Of a DNA stretch of 64,000 nt, positions 30,420 through 39,314 are shown piece by piece. Made by a program: the position numbers and the translations under genes. Within the stretch, counting starts at the first letter, position 1. The number at the start of each line of letters is the position of its first letter. The stretch covers positions 1 to 64,000 of the forward strand of contig NZ_JAGPWC010000018.1 of assembly GCF_018119405.1 (NCBI RefSeq). Reading direction: 5' to 3'. Origin of the DNA: Massilia sp. ST3. Its GTDB lineage: Bacteria; Pseudomonadota; Gammaproteobacteria; Burkholderiales; Burkholderiaceae_D. The notes below the pieces were generated by a model, which ran no database searches, had not been told where the DNA came from, and saw nothing but the letters and a program-made list of their open reading frames with translations.

Positions 30420-32438
30420 ATGAAACAGGAACACGCGATACCTTCCGAATGGCTGCCCTTCCTGAGTGGCGGCGGCATGATGGGCGCCATGATGCGCTCG
30501 CACGATTGGTCCGGCTCGCCGCTGGGTCATCCGCGCGACTGGCCGCAGGCGCTGCGCACGGTCGTCGGCCTCATGCTCAACTCGAAGTTCCCCATGTTCG
30601 TCGCCTGGGGACCCGAGCTCGGTTTCCTGTACAACGACTCCTACGTGCCGATCCTCGGTGAAAAGCATCCGGCCTCGCTGGGCATGCGCTTCCACGACAT
30701 CTGGGGCGAGATCTGGGACGACATCCATCCCCTCATCGTGCGCGCGCTGCGGGGCGAGTCGACCTACATGGACCGGCTGCCGCTGCGGATGCACCGCCAC
30801 GGCTACGACGAGGACACCTGGTTCACCTTTTCCTATTCGCCAGTGCGCGACGAAGGCGGTACCGTGGCCGGCATGTATTGCGCCTGCGTGGAGGCCACGG
30901 CCGAGGTCCTGGCCGAGCGCTACCGCGAGGCGGAGAACCAGCGCCTGATGGCCTTGTTCGAGCAGGCGCCGGGCATCATCGCCGTGCTGCGCGGCCCGAA
31001 CCACGTGTTCGAACTCACCAACCACTCCTACCTGGAGCTGATCGGCCAGCGCGAGCTGGTCGGCAAGCCGGCGCGCGAGGCGCTGCCCGAGGTGGCGGGG
31101 CAGGGCTTCTTCGAGCTGCTCGACGAGGTCTACCGGTCGGGCCAGCCCTTCGTCGGCCACGACCTGCCGGTGCGTATCCAGCGCGAAGCCAACGCGCCGC
31201 TGGAAGAACGCTACATCGACTTCGTCTACCAGCCCTTCCGCGACGCCAAGGGCGACGTGGAAGGGATTTTCGTCGAAGGCAGCGACGTCACCGCGCGCAA
31301 GCGCGTGGAGGACGAGCTGCGCGCCGCCAACCGCCAGAAAGACCAGTTCCTGGCCATGCTGGCCCACGAGCTGCGTAATCCGCTGGCGCCGATCACCACG
31401 GCGGCCCAGCTCCTGCAAAGCGGCCAGCTCGATGCCCAGGGGATCCGCAACGCCAGCAACATCATCGCGCGCCAGGCCGAGCACATGACCGACCTGGTGA
31501 ACGACCTGCTGGACGTGTCGCGCGTGACGCGCGGCCTGGTGAGCATCGAACAGGAAGACCTCGACCTGCACGACATCCTGGCGGAAGCGGTGGAGCAGGT
31601 ACGGCCCCTGATCGACGCCCGCCGCCACGAGCTGCGCACCGAGATCGAGAACGTCGCGCTGCACGTGGCGGGCGACCGCACGCGCCTGATCCAGGTGCTC
31701 TCCAACATCTTGAATAATGCCGCCAAGTACACCGCGCCGGGCGGCCTGCTCGTGCTGCGCGTCCGGCGCGATGCCGAGGGCGTGGTGATCGCGGTGTGCG
31801 ACAACGGTCAGGGCATCGACCGGCAGGTGCTGCCCTACATCTTCGACCTGTTCATCCAGGCCGAGCGCACGCCCGACCGATCCCAGGGCGGCCTCGGCAT
31901 CGGCCTGGCGCTGGTCAAGAGCCTGGTGCTGCTGCACGGCGGCCGCGTCGAGGCGCGCAGCGAGGGCGTGGGGCGCGGCAGCGAGTTCATCGTGCACTTG
32001 CCGCTCCTGTCCACCCCCATGGTGCTGCAAGCCGCGCCCGAGCCGGAACCCGTGAACACCGACGACGGCCTGCGCGTGCTGGTGGTGGACGACAACGTCG
32101 ACGCCGCGCAGATGCTGGCGACCCTGCTCGAGATGCACGGCCACCACGTGAGCATCGAGTACGACGGCAAGGGCGCGCTGGAACACGTCGCCAAGGATCG
32201 TCCGGAGGTCACCCTGCTCGACATCGGCCTGCCCGACATGGACGGCCACGAGCTCGCGCGCAAGCTGCGCGCGATGCCGGAGATGGCGGGCACGGTGATG
32301 ATCGCGCTGACCGGCTACGGCCAACCAGAGGACCAGAAACGCGCGCGCGACGCCGGCTTCGACCACCACATGGTCAAGCCGGCCGACCTGGCGCGGCTGC
32401 TCGAACTGCTGGGCGAGGTGAAGGAAGCGCGCCGCTGA
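30420..32438 (+). CDS. Hybrid histidine kinase, PAS-HisKA-HATPase-REC
   Basis: This 672-residue protein has no evident membrane span, so it is probably cytoplasmic. Two PAS-like sensor regions occupy about residues 30-160 and 175-295. HisKA carries H316 in MLAHELRNPLAP. HATPase_c (NILNNAAKYT, DNGQGI, GGLGIGLALVK) spans about 410-540. The C-terminal receiver domain has phospho-acceptor D601 in LLDIGLPDMDG. The kinase can phosphorylate its own receiver; no separate output gene is adjacent, so the partner is unknown. The ligand of the PAS domains is also unknown. The start ATG 30420 has only a weak GAG upstream. Confidence 0.88.
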   Translation: MKQEHAIPSEWLPFLSGGGMMGAMMRSHDWSGSPLGHPRDWPQALRTVVGLMLNSKFPMFVAWGPELGFLYNDSYVPILGEKHPASLGMRFHDIWGEIWDDIHPLIVRALRGESTYMDRLPLRMHRHGYDEDTWFTFSYSPVRDEGGTVAGMYCACVEATAEVLAERYREAENQRLMALFEQAPGIIAVLRGPNHVFELTNHSYLELIGQRELVGKPAREALPEVAGQGFFELLDEVYRSGQPFVGHDLPVRIQREANAPLEERYIDFVYQPFRDAKGDVEGIFVEGSDVTARKRVEDELRAANRQKDQFLAMLAHELRNPLAPITTAAQLLQSGQLDAQGIRNASNIIARQAEHMTDLVNDLLDVSRVTRGLVSIEQEDLDLHDILAEAVEQVRPLIDARRHELRTEIENVALHVAGDRTRLIQVLSNILNNAAKYTAPGGLLVLRVRRDAEGVVIAVCDNGQGIDRQVLPYIFDLFIQAERTPDRSQGGLGIGLALVKSLVLLHGGRVEARSEGVGRGSEFIVHLPLLSTPMVLQAAPEPEPVNTDDGLRVLVVDDNVDAAQMLATLLEMHGHHVSIEYDGKGALEHVAKDRPEVTLLDIGLPDMDGHELARKLRAMPEMAGTVMIALTGYGQPEDQKRARDAGFDHHMVKPADLARLLELLGEVKEARR

Positions 32439-32522
32439 CTCTCCGCCGGTGCACCATCCGTGCGCGCCGGGCCGCAGGCCTCGTTGTATGCTGGTTCCGA
32501 AAGCGAAAACCGATTGGATCCC

Positions 32523-32993
32523 ATGAGAACCTGGAGAATTGCCAACGAAGGCGCGGCCCTCGATCGTTCGTGCGAGGGCGCCAAGAAGAGCGGCGGGCAC
32601 TGGCACGACGAAGGCTGCGCGGCGCTGTACAGCGCGATGACGGCGGAGCTGGCGGTGCTCGAGAAATTCGTGCACAGCGAAGGCGACGAGCCGGACCTGG
32701 TGCTGGTGGCGGTCGACCTGCCCGATGATCCGGGCCTGGGTGTCGATATGCCGCCCGAACGGCTGCCGAATGGCTGGGACGATCTCGAGGATGCGGGGAG
32801 TGCGGCGAACTTCGGGACGAACTTCTTGAAGGACTGCGAGTTCCTTTACATGCGGGTGCCGTCGGTGATCGTGCGGGAAGGGTGGAACCTGGTGATCAAT
32901 CCGGAGCATCCGGCGTATGGACGGGTGGAGCTGAGTATCGCGCGGTCGTTCGGGTTTGATCCGAGGATGTTCGGGAGGCCGGCGAAGTGCTGA
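32523..32993 (+). CDS. RES-domain protein (NAD+-degrading toxin family)
   Basis: This 156-residue protein matches the RES fold: R5 in TWRIA, Y36 and E47 in ALYSAMTAELAVLEKFVH, S114 in VPSVIV, then the C-terminal NLVINPEHPAYGRVEL and FDPRMF. In RES toxins (MbcT, ParT families) conserved R, Y, E and S residues form the NAD+ or NAD-analogue site; all four are present here by inspection. RES toxins normally sit next to a Xre/MbcA/ParS-type antitoxin, but none is seen on either side: upstream is the hybrid kinase, downstream a palindrome and uvrB. The usual GxRWN segment reads GGHWHDEG. It may be inactive, uncoupled, or paired elsewhere. Confidence 0.75.
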   Translation: MRTWRIANEGAALDRSCEGAKKSGGHWHDEGCAALYSAMTAELAVLEKFVHSEGDEPDLVLVAVDLPDDPGLGVDMPPERLPNGWDDLEDAGSAANFGTNFLKDCEFLYMRVPSVIVREGWNLVINPEHPAYGRVELSIARSFGFDPRMFGRPAKC

Positions 32994-33025
32994 TGCGGTA
33001 ACTCCTTCGGCCCGCAACGCGTAAA

Positions 33026-33058
33026 CGTCATCCCCGCGCAGGCGGGGATGACGCTTTT
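33026..33058. repeat. Perfect family-1 palindrome acting as terminator
   Basis: CGTCATCCCCGC-GCAG-GCGGGGATGACG (33026-33053, a 12-bp perfect stem with a 4-base loop) is followed by CTTTTTA. It lies between the convergent RES gene and uvrB and is a single family-1 element co-opted as, or acting like, a rho-independent terminator. Confidence 0.75.
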
Positions 33059-33091
33059 TAAGCTGACAAATGAAGCGATTTGCCGAACCGC

Positions 33092-35188
33092 TTACTTGCC
33101 CAACATCGACACCACATTATCCGCCCCCGGCGCCCCAAACGCCTGCTGCTTGAGCACATGCAGCTGATCCCGCACCTGTGCCGCCTTCTCGAACTCGAGG
33201 TTCTTGGCGTGGTCCACCATGAGCTTCTCGAGGCGCTTGATCTCCTTGCTGATCTGCTTCTCGCTCATCGATTCGACCTTGGCGGTCGCCGCATCCTCGT
33301 GCACGCCCTCGACCATGGCCCGTTGCGCGGCGTTGCTGTACACGCCGTCGATCATTTCCTTGATCTTCTTCTGCACACCCTTCGGCGTGATGCCGTTCGC
33401 CTCGTTGAAGGCGATCTGCTTGGCGCGGCGGCGTTCGGTTTCGTCGATGGCGCGCTTCATCGAATCGGTCATCTGGTCCGCGTACAGGATCGCCACGCCG
33501 TTCAGGTTACGCGCCGCGCGGCCGATGGTCTGGATCAGAGAACGCTCGGAACGCAGGAAGCCTTCCTTGTCCGCGTCCAGCACCGCCACCAGCGACACCT
33601 CCGGCAAGTCCAGGCCTTCGCGCAGCAGGTTGATGCCGACCACCACGTCGAAGGTGCCCAGGCGCAGGTCGCGCAGGATCTCGACGCGCTCCACGGTCTC
33701 GATGTCGCTGTGCAGGTAGCGCACCTTGATGCCGTGGTCGCTCAGGTATTCGGTGAGCTGCTCGGCCATGCGCTTGGTCAGCGTGGTGACCAGCACGCGC
33801 TCGTCCTTGGCGATGCGGTCGGTGATCTCGCTCATCAAATCGTCCACCTGCGACAGCGCGGGTTTCACGATGACCTTCGGGTCCACCAGGCCGGTCGGGC
33901 GCACCACCTGCTCGACCACGTTGTCGGCGTGCTCCTTCTCGTACTCGGCCGGCGTCGCGGAGACAAAGATCGTCTGGCGCATCTTGCCCTCGAACTCGGA
34001 GAACTTGAGCGGCCGGTTGTCGAGCGCGGACGGCAGGCGGAAGCCGTAGTCGACCAGGTTGGTCTTGCGCGAACGGTCGCCGTTGTACATCGCGTTGAGC
34101 TGGCCGATCATCACGTGCGACTCGTCCATGAACATCAGCGCGTCCTTGGGCAGGTAGTCGATCAGGGTCGGCGGCGGCTCGCCTGGCATGGCGCCGGACA
34201 GGTGGCGCGAATAGTTCTCGATGCCTTTCGTGAAGCCGATCTCGGCCAGCATCTCGAGGTCGAAGCGGGTGCGCTGCTCGAGGCGCTGTTCCTCGATCAG
34301 CTTGTTCTCGTTGCGGAAGTACTCGAGGCGGTCGCGCAGCTCGGCCTTGATCGATTCCACGGCGCGGATCACGGTGCTGCGCGGCGTCACGTAGTGCGAG
34401 CCGGGATAGACCGTGAAGCGTGGGATCTTCTGGCGCACGCGGCCTGTCAGCGGGTCGAACAGCTGCAGCGACTCGATCTCGTCGTCGAACATCTCGACGC
34501 GGATCGCCAGCTCGGCGTGCTCCGCCGGGAAGATGTCGATGGTGTCGCCGCGCACGCGGAAGGAGCCGCGCGAGAAGTCCATCTCGTTGCGCGTGTACTG
34601 CATCTGGATCAGGCGCGCGATGATGTCGCGCTGCGCCACCTTGTCCTTGTGGCGCAGGGTCAGGATCATCTTGTGGTATTCGTTCGGATTACCGATACCG
34701 TAGATCGCCGACACGGTGGCCACGATGACCACGTCGCGCCGCTCCATCAGCGACTTGGTGCACGACAGGCGCATCTGCTCGATATGCTCGTTGATCGACG
34801 AGTCCTTCTCGATGAACAGGTCGCGCTGCGGCACATAGGCTTCCGGCTGGTAGTAGTCGTAGTAGGAGACGAAATACTCGACCGCGTTCTGCGGGAAGAA
34901 TTCGCGGAACTCCGCATACAGCTGGGCCGCCAGGGTCTTGTTCGGTGCGAACACGATCGCGGGACGGCCGGCGCGCGCGATCACGTTGGCCATCGTGTAG
35001 GTCTTGCCCGAGCCCGTCACGCCAAGCAGCGTCTGGTACATCAGGCCGTCGTTGATGCCTTCGACCAGGCCTTCGATCGCGGTCGGCTGGTCGCCCGCCG
35101 GCGGGAAGGGCTGGTGCAGCTTGAACGGCGAACCAGGGTAGGTGATGACGGTGGGTTCGGGAGAAGTTGCGATGGATAGATCAGCCAT
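33092..35188 (-). CDS. uvrB: Excinuclease ABC subunit B
   Basis: UvrB (698 residues) is the damage-verifying helicase of nucleotide-excision repair. Walker A GVTGSGKT is at residues 56-63, followed by the beta-hairpin region [17 protein letters not shown], the DESH box ([10 protein letters not shown]) and helicase motif VI ([12 protein letters not shown]). The C-terminal UVR domain (about 650-685) binds UvrC. It is divergent from the aminotransferase, with 115 bp between them; a search of that gap for a CTG-N10-CAG SOS box found no convincing match. Confidence 0.98.
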   Translation of the reverse strand: MADLSIATSPEPTVITYPGSPFKLHQPFPPAGDQPTAIEGLVEGINDGLMYQTLLGVTGSGKTYTMANVIARAGRPAIVFAPNKTLAAQLYAEFREFFPQNAVEYFVSYYDYYQPEAYVPQRDLFIEKDSSINEHIEQMRLSCTKSLMERRDVVIVATVSAIYGIGNPNEYHKMILTLRHKDKVAQRDIIARLIQMQYTRNEMDFSRGSFRVRGDTIDIFPAEHAELAIRVEMFDDEIESLQLFDPLTGRVRQKIPRFTVYPGSHYVTPRSTVIRAVESIKAELRDRLEYFRNENKLIEEQRLEQRTRFDLEMLAEIGFTKGIENYSRHLSGAMPGEPPPTLIDYLPKDALMFMDESHVMIGQLNAMYNGDRSRKTNLVDYGFRLPSALDNRPLKFSEFEGKMRQTIFVSATPAEYEKEHADNVVEQVVRPTGLVDPKVIVKPALSQVDDLMSEITDRIAKDERVLVTTLTKRMAEQLTEYLSDHGIKVRYLHSDIETVERVEILRDLRLGTFDVVVGINLLREGLDLPEVSLVAVLDADKEGFLRSERSLIQTIGRAARNLNGVAILYADQMTDSMKRAIDETERRRAKQIAFNEANGITPKGVQKKIKEMIDGVYSNAAQRAMVEGVHEDAATAKVESMSEKQISKEIKRLEKLMVDHAKNLEFEKAAQVRDQLHVLKQQAFGAPGADNVVSMLGK

Positions 35189-35303
35189 ACTTTCAGACCT
35201 TTGCTAGAATGGGAGTCCGCTTGCGGCACTGCAGCACGTATCTTGCAGTAGTGTCGCTGTCTATACAACCGCTGCGAACAGCCGCCAAATTCAGTTTATC
35301 ACG

Positions 35304-36515
35304 ATGACTTCCACCGCCTCTGCCAGCCTCTTCGGCGCCATTGAAATGGCCCCGCGCGACCCGATCCTGGGCATTACCGAAGCATTCAACGCCGACACGA
35401 ACCCCGAGAAGATCAACCTCGGCGTGGGCGTGTACTACGACGACAATGGCAAGGTGCCTTTGCTGCAGTGCGTGCAAAAGGCGGAAGCGAAGCTGATGGA
35501 ACAGCCGGCGCCGCGTACCTACCTCCCGATCGACGGGCTGGCGGCGTACGACAAGGCCGTGCAAGAGCTGGTATTTGGGGCCGACAGCGCCGTAATTCAA
35601 GAGAAGCGCGCGATTACCGTGCAGGCCCTGGGCGGCACAGGCGCACTCAAGATCGGCGCCGATTTCCTCAAGCGTTTCGTGCCGGGCGCGGAAATCTACA
35701 TCAGCGATCCGAGCTGGGAAAACCACCGCGCGCTGTTCGAAAGCGCCGGCTTCGTTGTCAACAACTACACCTATTACGACCCGCGCACCCGCGGCGTGAA
35801 CTTCGAAGGCATGCTCGAAGCGCTCAAGGCCATGCCGAAGAACTCGGTCGTGGTGCTGCACGCCTGCTGCCACAACCCGACCGGCGCCGACCTGACCCAG
35901 GACCAGTGGGGCCAGGTGATCGAGGTGGTGCGCGAGAACGGCCTGGTGCCGTTCCTGGACATGGCCTACCAGGGCTTCGCCAACGGCATCGCCGAAGACG
36001 GCGCCGTGGTGCGCCGCTTTGCCGACACCGGCATGCCGCTGCTGGTCTCGAACTCGTTCTCGAAGTCCTTCTCGCTGTACGGCGAGCGCGTCGGCGCGCT
36101 GTCGATCGTCGCCACCAGCGCCGAGGAAGCCGCGCGCGTGATGTCGCAAGTGAAACGCGTGGTCCGCACCAACTACTCGAACCCGCCGACCCATGGCGGC
36201 AAGGTAGTGGCCACCGTGCTGGCGAACCCGGAACTGCGCCAGCTGTGGGAAGACGAGCTGGCGGCGATGCGCGTGCGCATCCGCGACATGCGCGGCGCCA
36301 TGGTCGAGAAGCTCAAGGCCAAGGCCCCGGGCAGCGACTTCGGTTTCGTGCGCCAGCAGGTCGGCATGTTCTCGTACTCGGGCTTGACGAAAGAGCAGGT
36401 CGGCAAGCTGCGCGAACAGTCGATCTACGCGGTGGACACCGGCCGCATCTGCGTCGCTGCGCTGAACTCGAAGAACATCGACCGCGTCGTTGACGCCATC
36501 GCCAAAGTTCTCTAA
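35304..36515 (+). CDS. Aromatic/aspartate aminotransferase (class I)
   Basis: This 403-residue PLP enzyme belongs to the AspC/TyrB subgroup: NPEKINLGVGVYYDDNGKVP at the N-terminus, HACCHNPTGADLT, and PLP-binding K254 in SNSFSKSFSLYGERVG. It transfers amino groups between dicarboxylic or aromatic amino acids and 2-oxoglutarate. Aspartate and tyrosine specificities cannot be separated by eye. It is divergent from uvrB, the common arrangement in Burkholderiales. No ribosome site is obvious at ATG 35304. Confidence 0.92.
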   Translation: MTSTASASLFGAIEMAPRDPILGITEAFNADTNPEKINLGVGVYYDDNGKVPLLQCVQKAEAKLMEQPAPRTYLPIDGLAAYDKAVQELVFGADSAVIQEKRAITVQALGGTGALKIGADFLKRFVPGAEIYISDPSWENHRALFESAGFVVNNYTYYDPRTRGVNFEGMLEALKAMPKNSVVVLHACCHNPTGADLTQDQWGQVIEVVRENGLVPFLDMAYQGFANGIAEDGAVVRRFADTGMPLLVSNSFSKSFSLYGERVGALSIVATSAEEAARVMSQVKRVVRTNYSNPPTHGGKVVATVLANPELRQLWEDELAAMRVRIRDMRGAMVEKLKAKAPGSDFGFVRQQVGMFSYSGLTKEQVGKLREQSIYAVDTGRICVAALNSKNIDRVVDAIAKVL

Positions 36516-36586
36516 AATCGCGGCTCTCTGGAACTGTTGTCCGGTTCTGGAGAGCAGCAAATGTGGTTTCGGAAACAGGCGTGAGT

Positions 36587-36616
36587 TTGACAGACCTGAT
36601 CCGGCAGCCATATAAT
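36587..36616 (+). promoter_or_regulatory. Sigma-70 promoter of tRNA-Asn copy 1
   Basis: TTGACA (36587-36592), an 18-bp spacer and TATAAT (36611-36616) are perfect consensus hexamers; the mature tRNA starts 11 bases after the -10. Confidence 0.9.
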
Positions 36617-36626
36617 GCTTACCTAT

Positions 36627-36702
36627 TCCCTGATAGCTCAGTCGGTAGAGCGACGGACTGTTAATCCGCAGGTCCCTGGTTCGAGTCCAGGTCGGGGAGC
36701 CA
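36627..36702 (+). tRNA. tRNA-Asn (anticodon GTT), copy 1
   Basis: The 76-nt cloverleaf has acceptor arms TCCCTGA/TCGGGGA, D-arm with GTCGGTAGAG, anticodon GTT at 36660-36662, T-arm GGTTCGAGTCC, discriminator G and encoded CCA. It is identical to copies 2 and 3 and has its own promoter and terminator. Confidence 0.98.
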
Positions 36703-36710
36703 GAATTCGA

Positions 36711-36745
36711 AAGGCCGCATCGCACGATGCGGCCTTTTTGTTTTT
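36711..36745 (+). terminator. Terminator of tRNA-Asn copy 1
   Basis: AGGCCGCATCG/CGATGCGGCCT stem followed by TTTTGTTTTT, directly after the tRNA. Confidence 0.9.
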
Positions 36746-36831
36746 GCGCCGATGATATGCATCGGAATCGGGTTGCGTCGCGGCGAGGGGGCGGGTAGCC
36801 TCGCCGCATCGTGTCGAATAAGGACTGCCGC

Positions 36832-37602
36832 GTGAAACATTTGCCAAAGAGCCATGCCACCCTGATCGAGGGCCAGATGCTCCGCTTCTCCGCCTCGGGG
36901 CAGGGCAGCCCCTCTATCGTGCTGCTGAGCGGCGCAGGCGGGCCGCTGGATTCCTGGTACAAGCTCTATCCCGCTATCGAACAGCTCGGCACCGTGTTCG
37001 CCTACGACCGCCCCGGCGTGGGCGGCAGCGCCAAGCCGCGCGAGCCGCAGTATGGCGAGACCGTCGTGGCCCAGTTGCGCCAGCTGCTGCTGGCGGCGGA
37101 GGTCAAGCCGCCTTTCCTGCTTGTCGGCCATTCCTTCGGCGGGCTGCACGCCAACCTGTTCGCGCGCGAGTTCGCGGACGAGGTCTGCGGAGTGCTGTTC
37201 CTCGAGGCGACCGCGCCGGAAGACGTCACGGTGATGAAGCGTTACCAGTCCCGTCTGCAGCGCGCCTTCGTGGGCTTCCTGGACCGGCTCTCGCCACGCG
37301 ATCCGAACGACGAGATCCGCAATGAACTGGAGACGGTGAAGGATATCGCGGAGGCGCCGGCGTTTCCCGCGGTGCCGGTCACGGTGATCTCGGGCGGCAA
37401 GCGGCTGCCGCGCTGGCTGATGCCGGACGCGGCGGTGCGCGAGCGCGAACGCACTCAGCTGGGGCTGGCGGCCTTGTCGCCGCTGGGCGAGCGCGTCGTC
37501 GCCAAGGGCAGCGGGCATTTCCCGCAGATGTCGGAACCGGAGTTCGTGCTGGATGCTTTGACGCGGCTGGTGGCGCGCGCCAGGGCCGAGGTGAAGGGCT
37601 GA
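36832..37602 (+). CDS. Alpha/beta hydrolase
   Basis: This 256-residue protein has the alpha/beta-hydrolase fold: oxyanion region LLSGAGGPLDSW, the conserved YDRPGVGGS, nucleophile S101 in VGHSFGG, and the C-terminal histidine in GSGHFPQM. The substrate is not deducible; homologues act on small esters or C-C bonds. GTG at 36832 is chosen because AAGGA lies 7 bp upstream; a GTG at 36811 is in frame but lacks a site. The gene sits alone between two identical tRNA-Asn units. Confidence 0.82.
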   Translation: MKHLPKSHATLIEGQMLRFSASGQGSPSIVLLSGAGGPLDSWYKLYPAIEQLGTVFAYDRPGVGGSAKPREPQYGETVVAQLRQLLLAAEVKPPFLLVGHSFGGLHANLFAREFADEVCGVLFLEATAPEDVTVMKRYQSRLQRAFVGFLDRLSPRDPNDEIRNELETVKDIAEAPAFPAVPVTVISGGKRLPRWLMPDAAVRERERTQLGLAALSPLGERVVAKGSGHFPQMSEPEFVLDALTRLVARARAEVKG

Positions 37603-37624
37603 TTTCTTTTTGTTATCTCGGCAT

Positions 37625-37652
37625 TTGCCAAACCGGAAGAAGCAGGTATAAT
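37625..37652 (+). promoter_or_regulatory. Sigma-70 promoter of tRNA-Asn copy 2
   Basis: TTGCCA (37625-37630), 16-bp spacer, TATAAT (37647-37652); tRNA starts 11 bases after the -10. The hexamers differ slightly from copy 1 but the TATAAT and distance are kept. Confidence 0.85.
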
Positions 37653-37663
37653 TCGGCCTCCTT

Positions 37664-37739
37664 TCCCTGATAGCTCAGTCGGTAGAGCGACGGACTGTTA
37701 ATCCGCAGGTCCCTGGTTCGAGTCCAGGTCGGGGAGCCA
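37664..37739 (+). tRNA. tRNA-Asn (anticodon GTT), copy 2
   Basis: Sequence is identical to copy 1 over all 76 nt, including encoded CCA. It is followed by the same AGAATTCGAAgGGCCGC junction. Confidence 0.98.
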
Positions 37740-37747
37740 GAATTCGA

Positions 37748-37782
37748 AGGGCCGCATCGCAAGATGCGGCCCTTTTCGTTTT
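37748..37782 (+). terminator. Terminator of tRNA-Asn copy 2
   Basis: GGGCCGCATC/GATGCGGCCC stem followed by TTTTCGTTTT. Confidence 0.88.
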
Positions 37783-37870
37783 GTGCGCCAGAAGCGGCGT
37801 GATCTTGTGTGAGATTTCCGGGTGTCTTCGAAGATATTATTAATCTTTCAATACGCTTGGAGGGCGGATC

Positions 37871-39184
37871 ATGAGAAGAATATGGCTGCTGGCGCTCGTC
37901 ATGGCCGCCGCCCAGTGCGGCGCGTTTCCCATCAATCCGGCGACCACGACTGTGGAAGACGTTCGCAAGAACAACCGGAAATACTGGGATTTCGTCGACC
38001 GGTTTTCGGCTCCTGCTCATGAACGGATCAGCCGTATGGCCTACCGGTGCGCGGCCCAGTTTACTGGTGAGGCACATGCATGCCAACCAGGGGGAGACGG
38101 CAAGGTCGCCGGGCTGGACGTCGACACCGTCATCGACGGCGTACACTGGAACGACGATCCGAATAACTTTTTCCATTCTCTTCAGCATGTAACCTGGTTC
38201 TTCTGGATGTTCCAGGCAGCCGGCATGGAGGTGAAACCGACCGATCCACTCCAGCATCGCAGCCACTACGGCGACCTGCAGTTTTTGCACGCAATGAGTC
38301 CGGCTTCGCGTTCATACGAGGAGACGCGCATGGATGTGCTGGACTGGGCACGGTTTGCCTACGATGTCGCGACCGGCAGGATCAGGCCCGGCGCGCGGCT
38401 CGCGGGACTGAAAGCCGATTACACCTTCGCGCGCCATTTTGCGGGGCTCAAGAAGAATGCTGGCTGGACGGTCAAGGATCTGTTTGCCAACATCGGGGAC
38501 TACAAGAAGCTCGCGACGCTCGACCTGACCGGGGACCAGGTGCGGGCGATGGCCCTGGGCGCACTCCTGCACACGGTGCAGGACTCGTTCTCGACCTCCC
38601 ATGTCGAGCGCGAAGGGCCCGATCATCGCGTCGTCAGTTGGCTGGACTACGCCAGCCAGCATCGTACCTGCCACTCCGGAGGGGATGAAGAGCTTGCATT
38701 TCTCGACGCGCCGCAGGCACTGGATGTCCCGGTGGTCCGTCACTCCGCCTGGATCATCCATGCCGCTGCCCAAGAGGAACGATGGGAAGACGGCGTTGCC
38801 GCGAAATTCGCCAATGTGATTTTTCCTGCTGTCGGAGAGGTTCGCGGTTCGGGTGGTGGCGATTGCCAGAAGCATCAACTCGTTGCGAACCTGACGGTCG
38901 ATGGCGAGGCCGAACCAGCGAGAAAATCCACGGTGTCGCTTCTGCGTGGCGGGGAGGTGCGCTTCAACGCCGCGTCGACGCAGGCTGGTTGCGGCTACAG
39001 GCTCGATCTCAACGGAGCTTCCCCCGGTGTCGTCAATGTGATTACCGGCAAAGTCCAGTGCGCCGGCCAGTTGGCCGTTCCCGTCAAGCTGGATTTGCCT
39101 CTGGACGAGCGGAAGTCCTTCGACTTCAAGGACAGCAAGGGACGGGACGTGCAGTTGCAGTTGACACTGAAGCACCTGCCTTGA
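37871..39184 (+). CDS. Secreted zinc-phospholipase-C-like protein
   Basis: This 437-residue protein has a signal peptide (residues 1-18, cut near QCGAFP). The helical domain has H50 in APAHERIS, HW at 92-93 followed by DD, and H234-x3-D238-x5-H244 (LHTVQDSFSTSH). The H...D...H spacing (+4, +6) is that of zinc ligands in Bacillus-type phospholipase C and S1/P1-like nucleases. The C-terminal 100 residues are a beta-rich domain. I infer a secreted zinc-dependent lipid or nucleic-acid phosphoesterase; the substrate is unproven. GGAGG lies 8 bp before ATG 37871. Codon use is less GC-extreme than in neighbours, suggesting later acquisition. It stands alone after tRNA-Asn copy 2. Confidence 0.6.
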   Translation: MRRIWLLALVMAAAQCGAFPINPATTTVEDVRKNNRKYWDFVDRFSAPAHERISRMAYRCAAQFTGEAHACQPGGDGKVAGLDVDTVIDGVHWNDDPNNFFHSLQHVTWFFWMFQAAGMEVKPTDPLQHRSHYGDLQFLHAMSPASRSYEETRMDVLDWARFAYDVATGRIRPGARLAGLKADYTFARHFAGLKKNAGWTVKDLFANIGDYKKLATLDLTGDQVRAMALGALLHTVQDSFSTSHVEREGPDHRVVSWLDYASQHRTCHSGGDEELAFLDAPQALDVPVVRHSAWIIHAAAQEERWEDGVAAKFANVIFPAVGEVRGSGGGDCQKHQLVANLTVDGEAEPARKSTVSLLRGGEVRFNAASTQAGCGYRLDLNGASPGVVNVITGKVQCAGQLAVPVKLDLPLDERKSFDFKDSKGRDVQLQLTLKHLP

Positions 39185-39243
39185 TGCCCCAGGAGGCAAA
39201 GACTGAAAAACCCGCATGGGAATGCGGTTGTTGGTCCGCGAAC

Positions 39244-39275
39244 AAACTTGGATCCCGGCCTTCGCCGGGATGACG
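39244..39275. repeat. Single family-1 palindrome
   Basis: AAACTTGGATCCCGGCCTTC start, GCCGGGATGACG end; minus orientation, unpaired. It lies between the PLC-like gene and the convergent PepSY gene and may terminate one or both. Confidence 0.75.
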
Positions 39276-39314
39276 TTAACAGGGAAAACGGCAAGAGGGT
39301 GGGCGGACTCCGGC

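Noticed and set aside
30309-33017. Long minus-strand frame opposite the hybrid kinase and the RES gene
   Set aside because: Same reasoning: it is antisense to two supported genes and of low-complexity composition.
33080-35179. Long plus-strand open frame opposite uvrB
   Set aside because: It exactly shadows uvrB; His/Val/Leu/Arg-rich composition is that of an antisense frame.
35189-35303. SOS (LexA) box between uvrB and the aminotransferase
   Set aside because: CTGTCTATACAACC is present but the second half (ACAG at the right spacing) is missing, so no LexA box is called.
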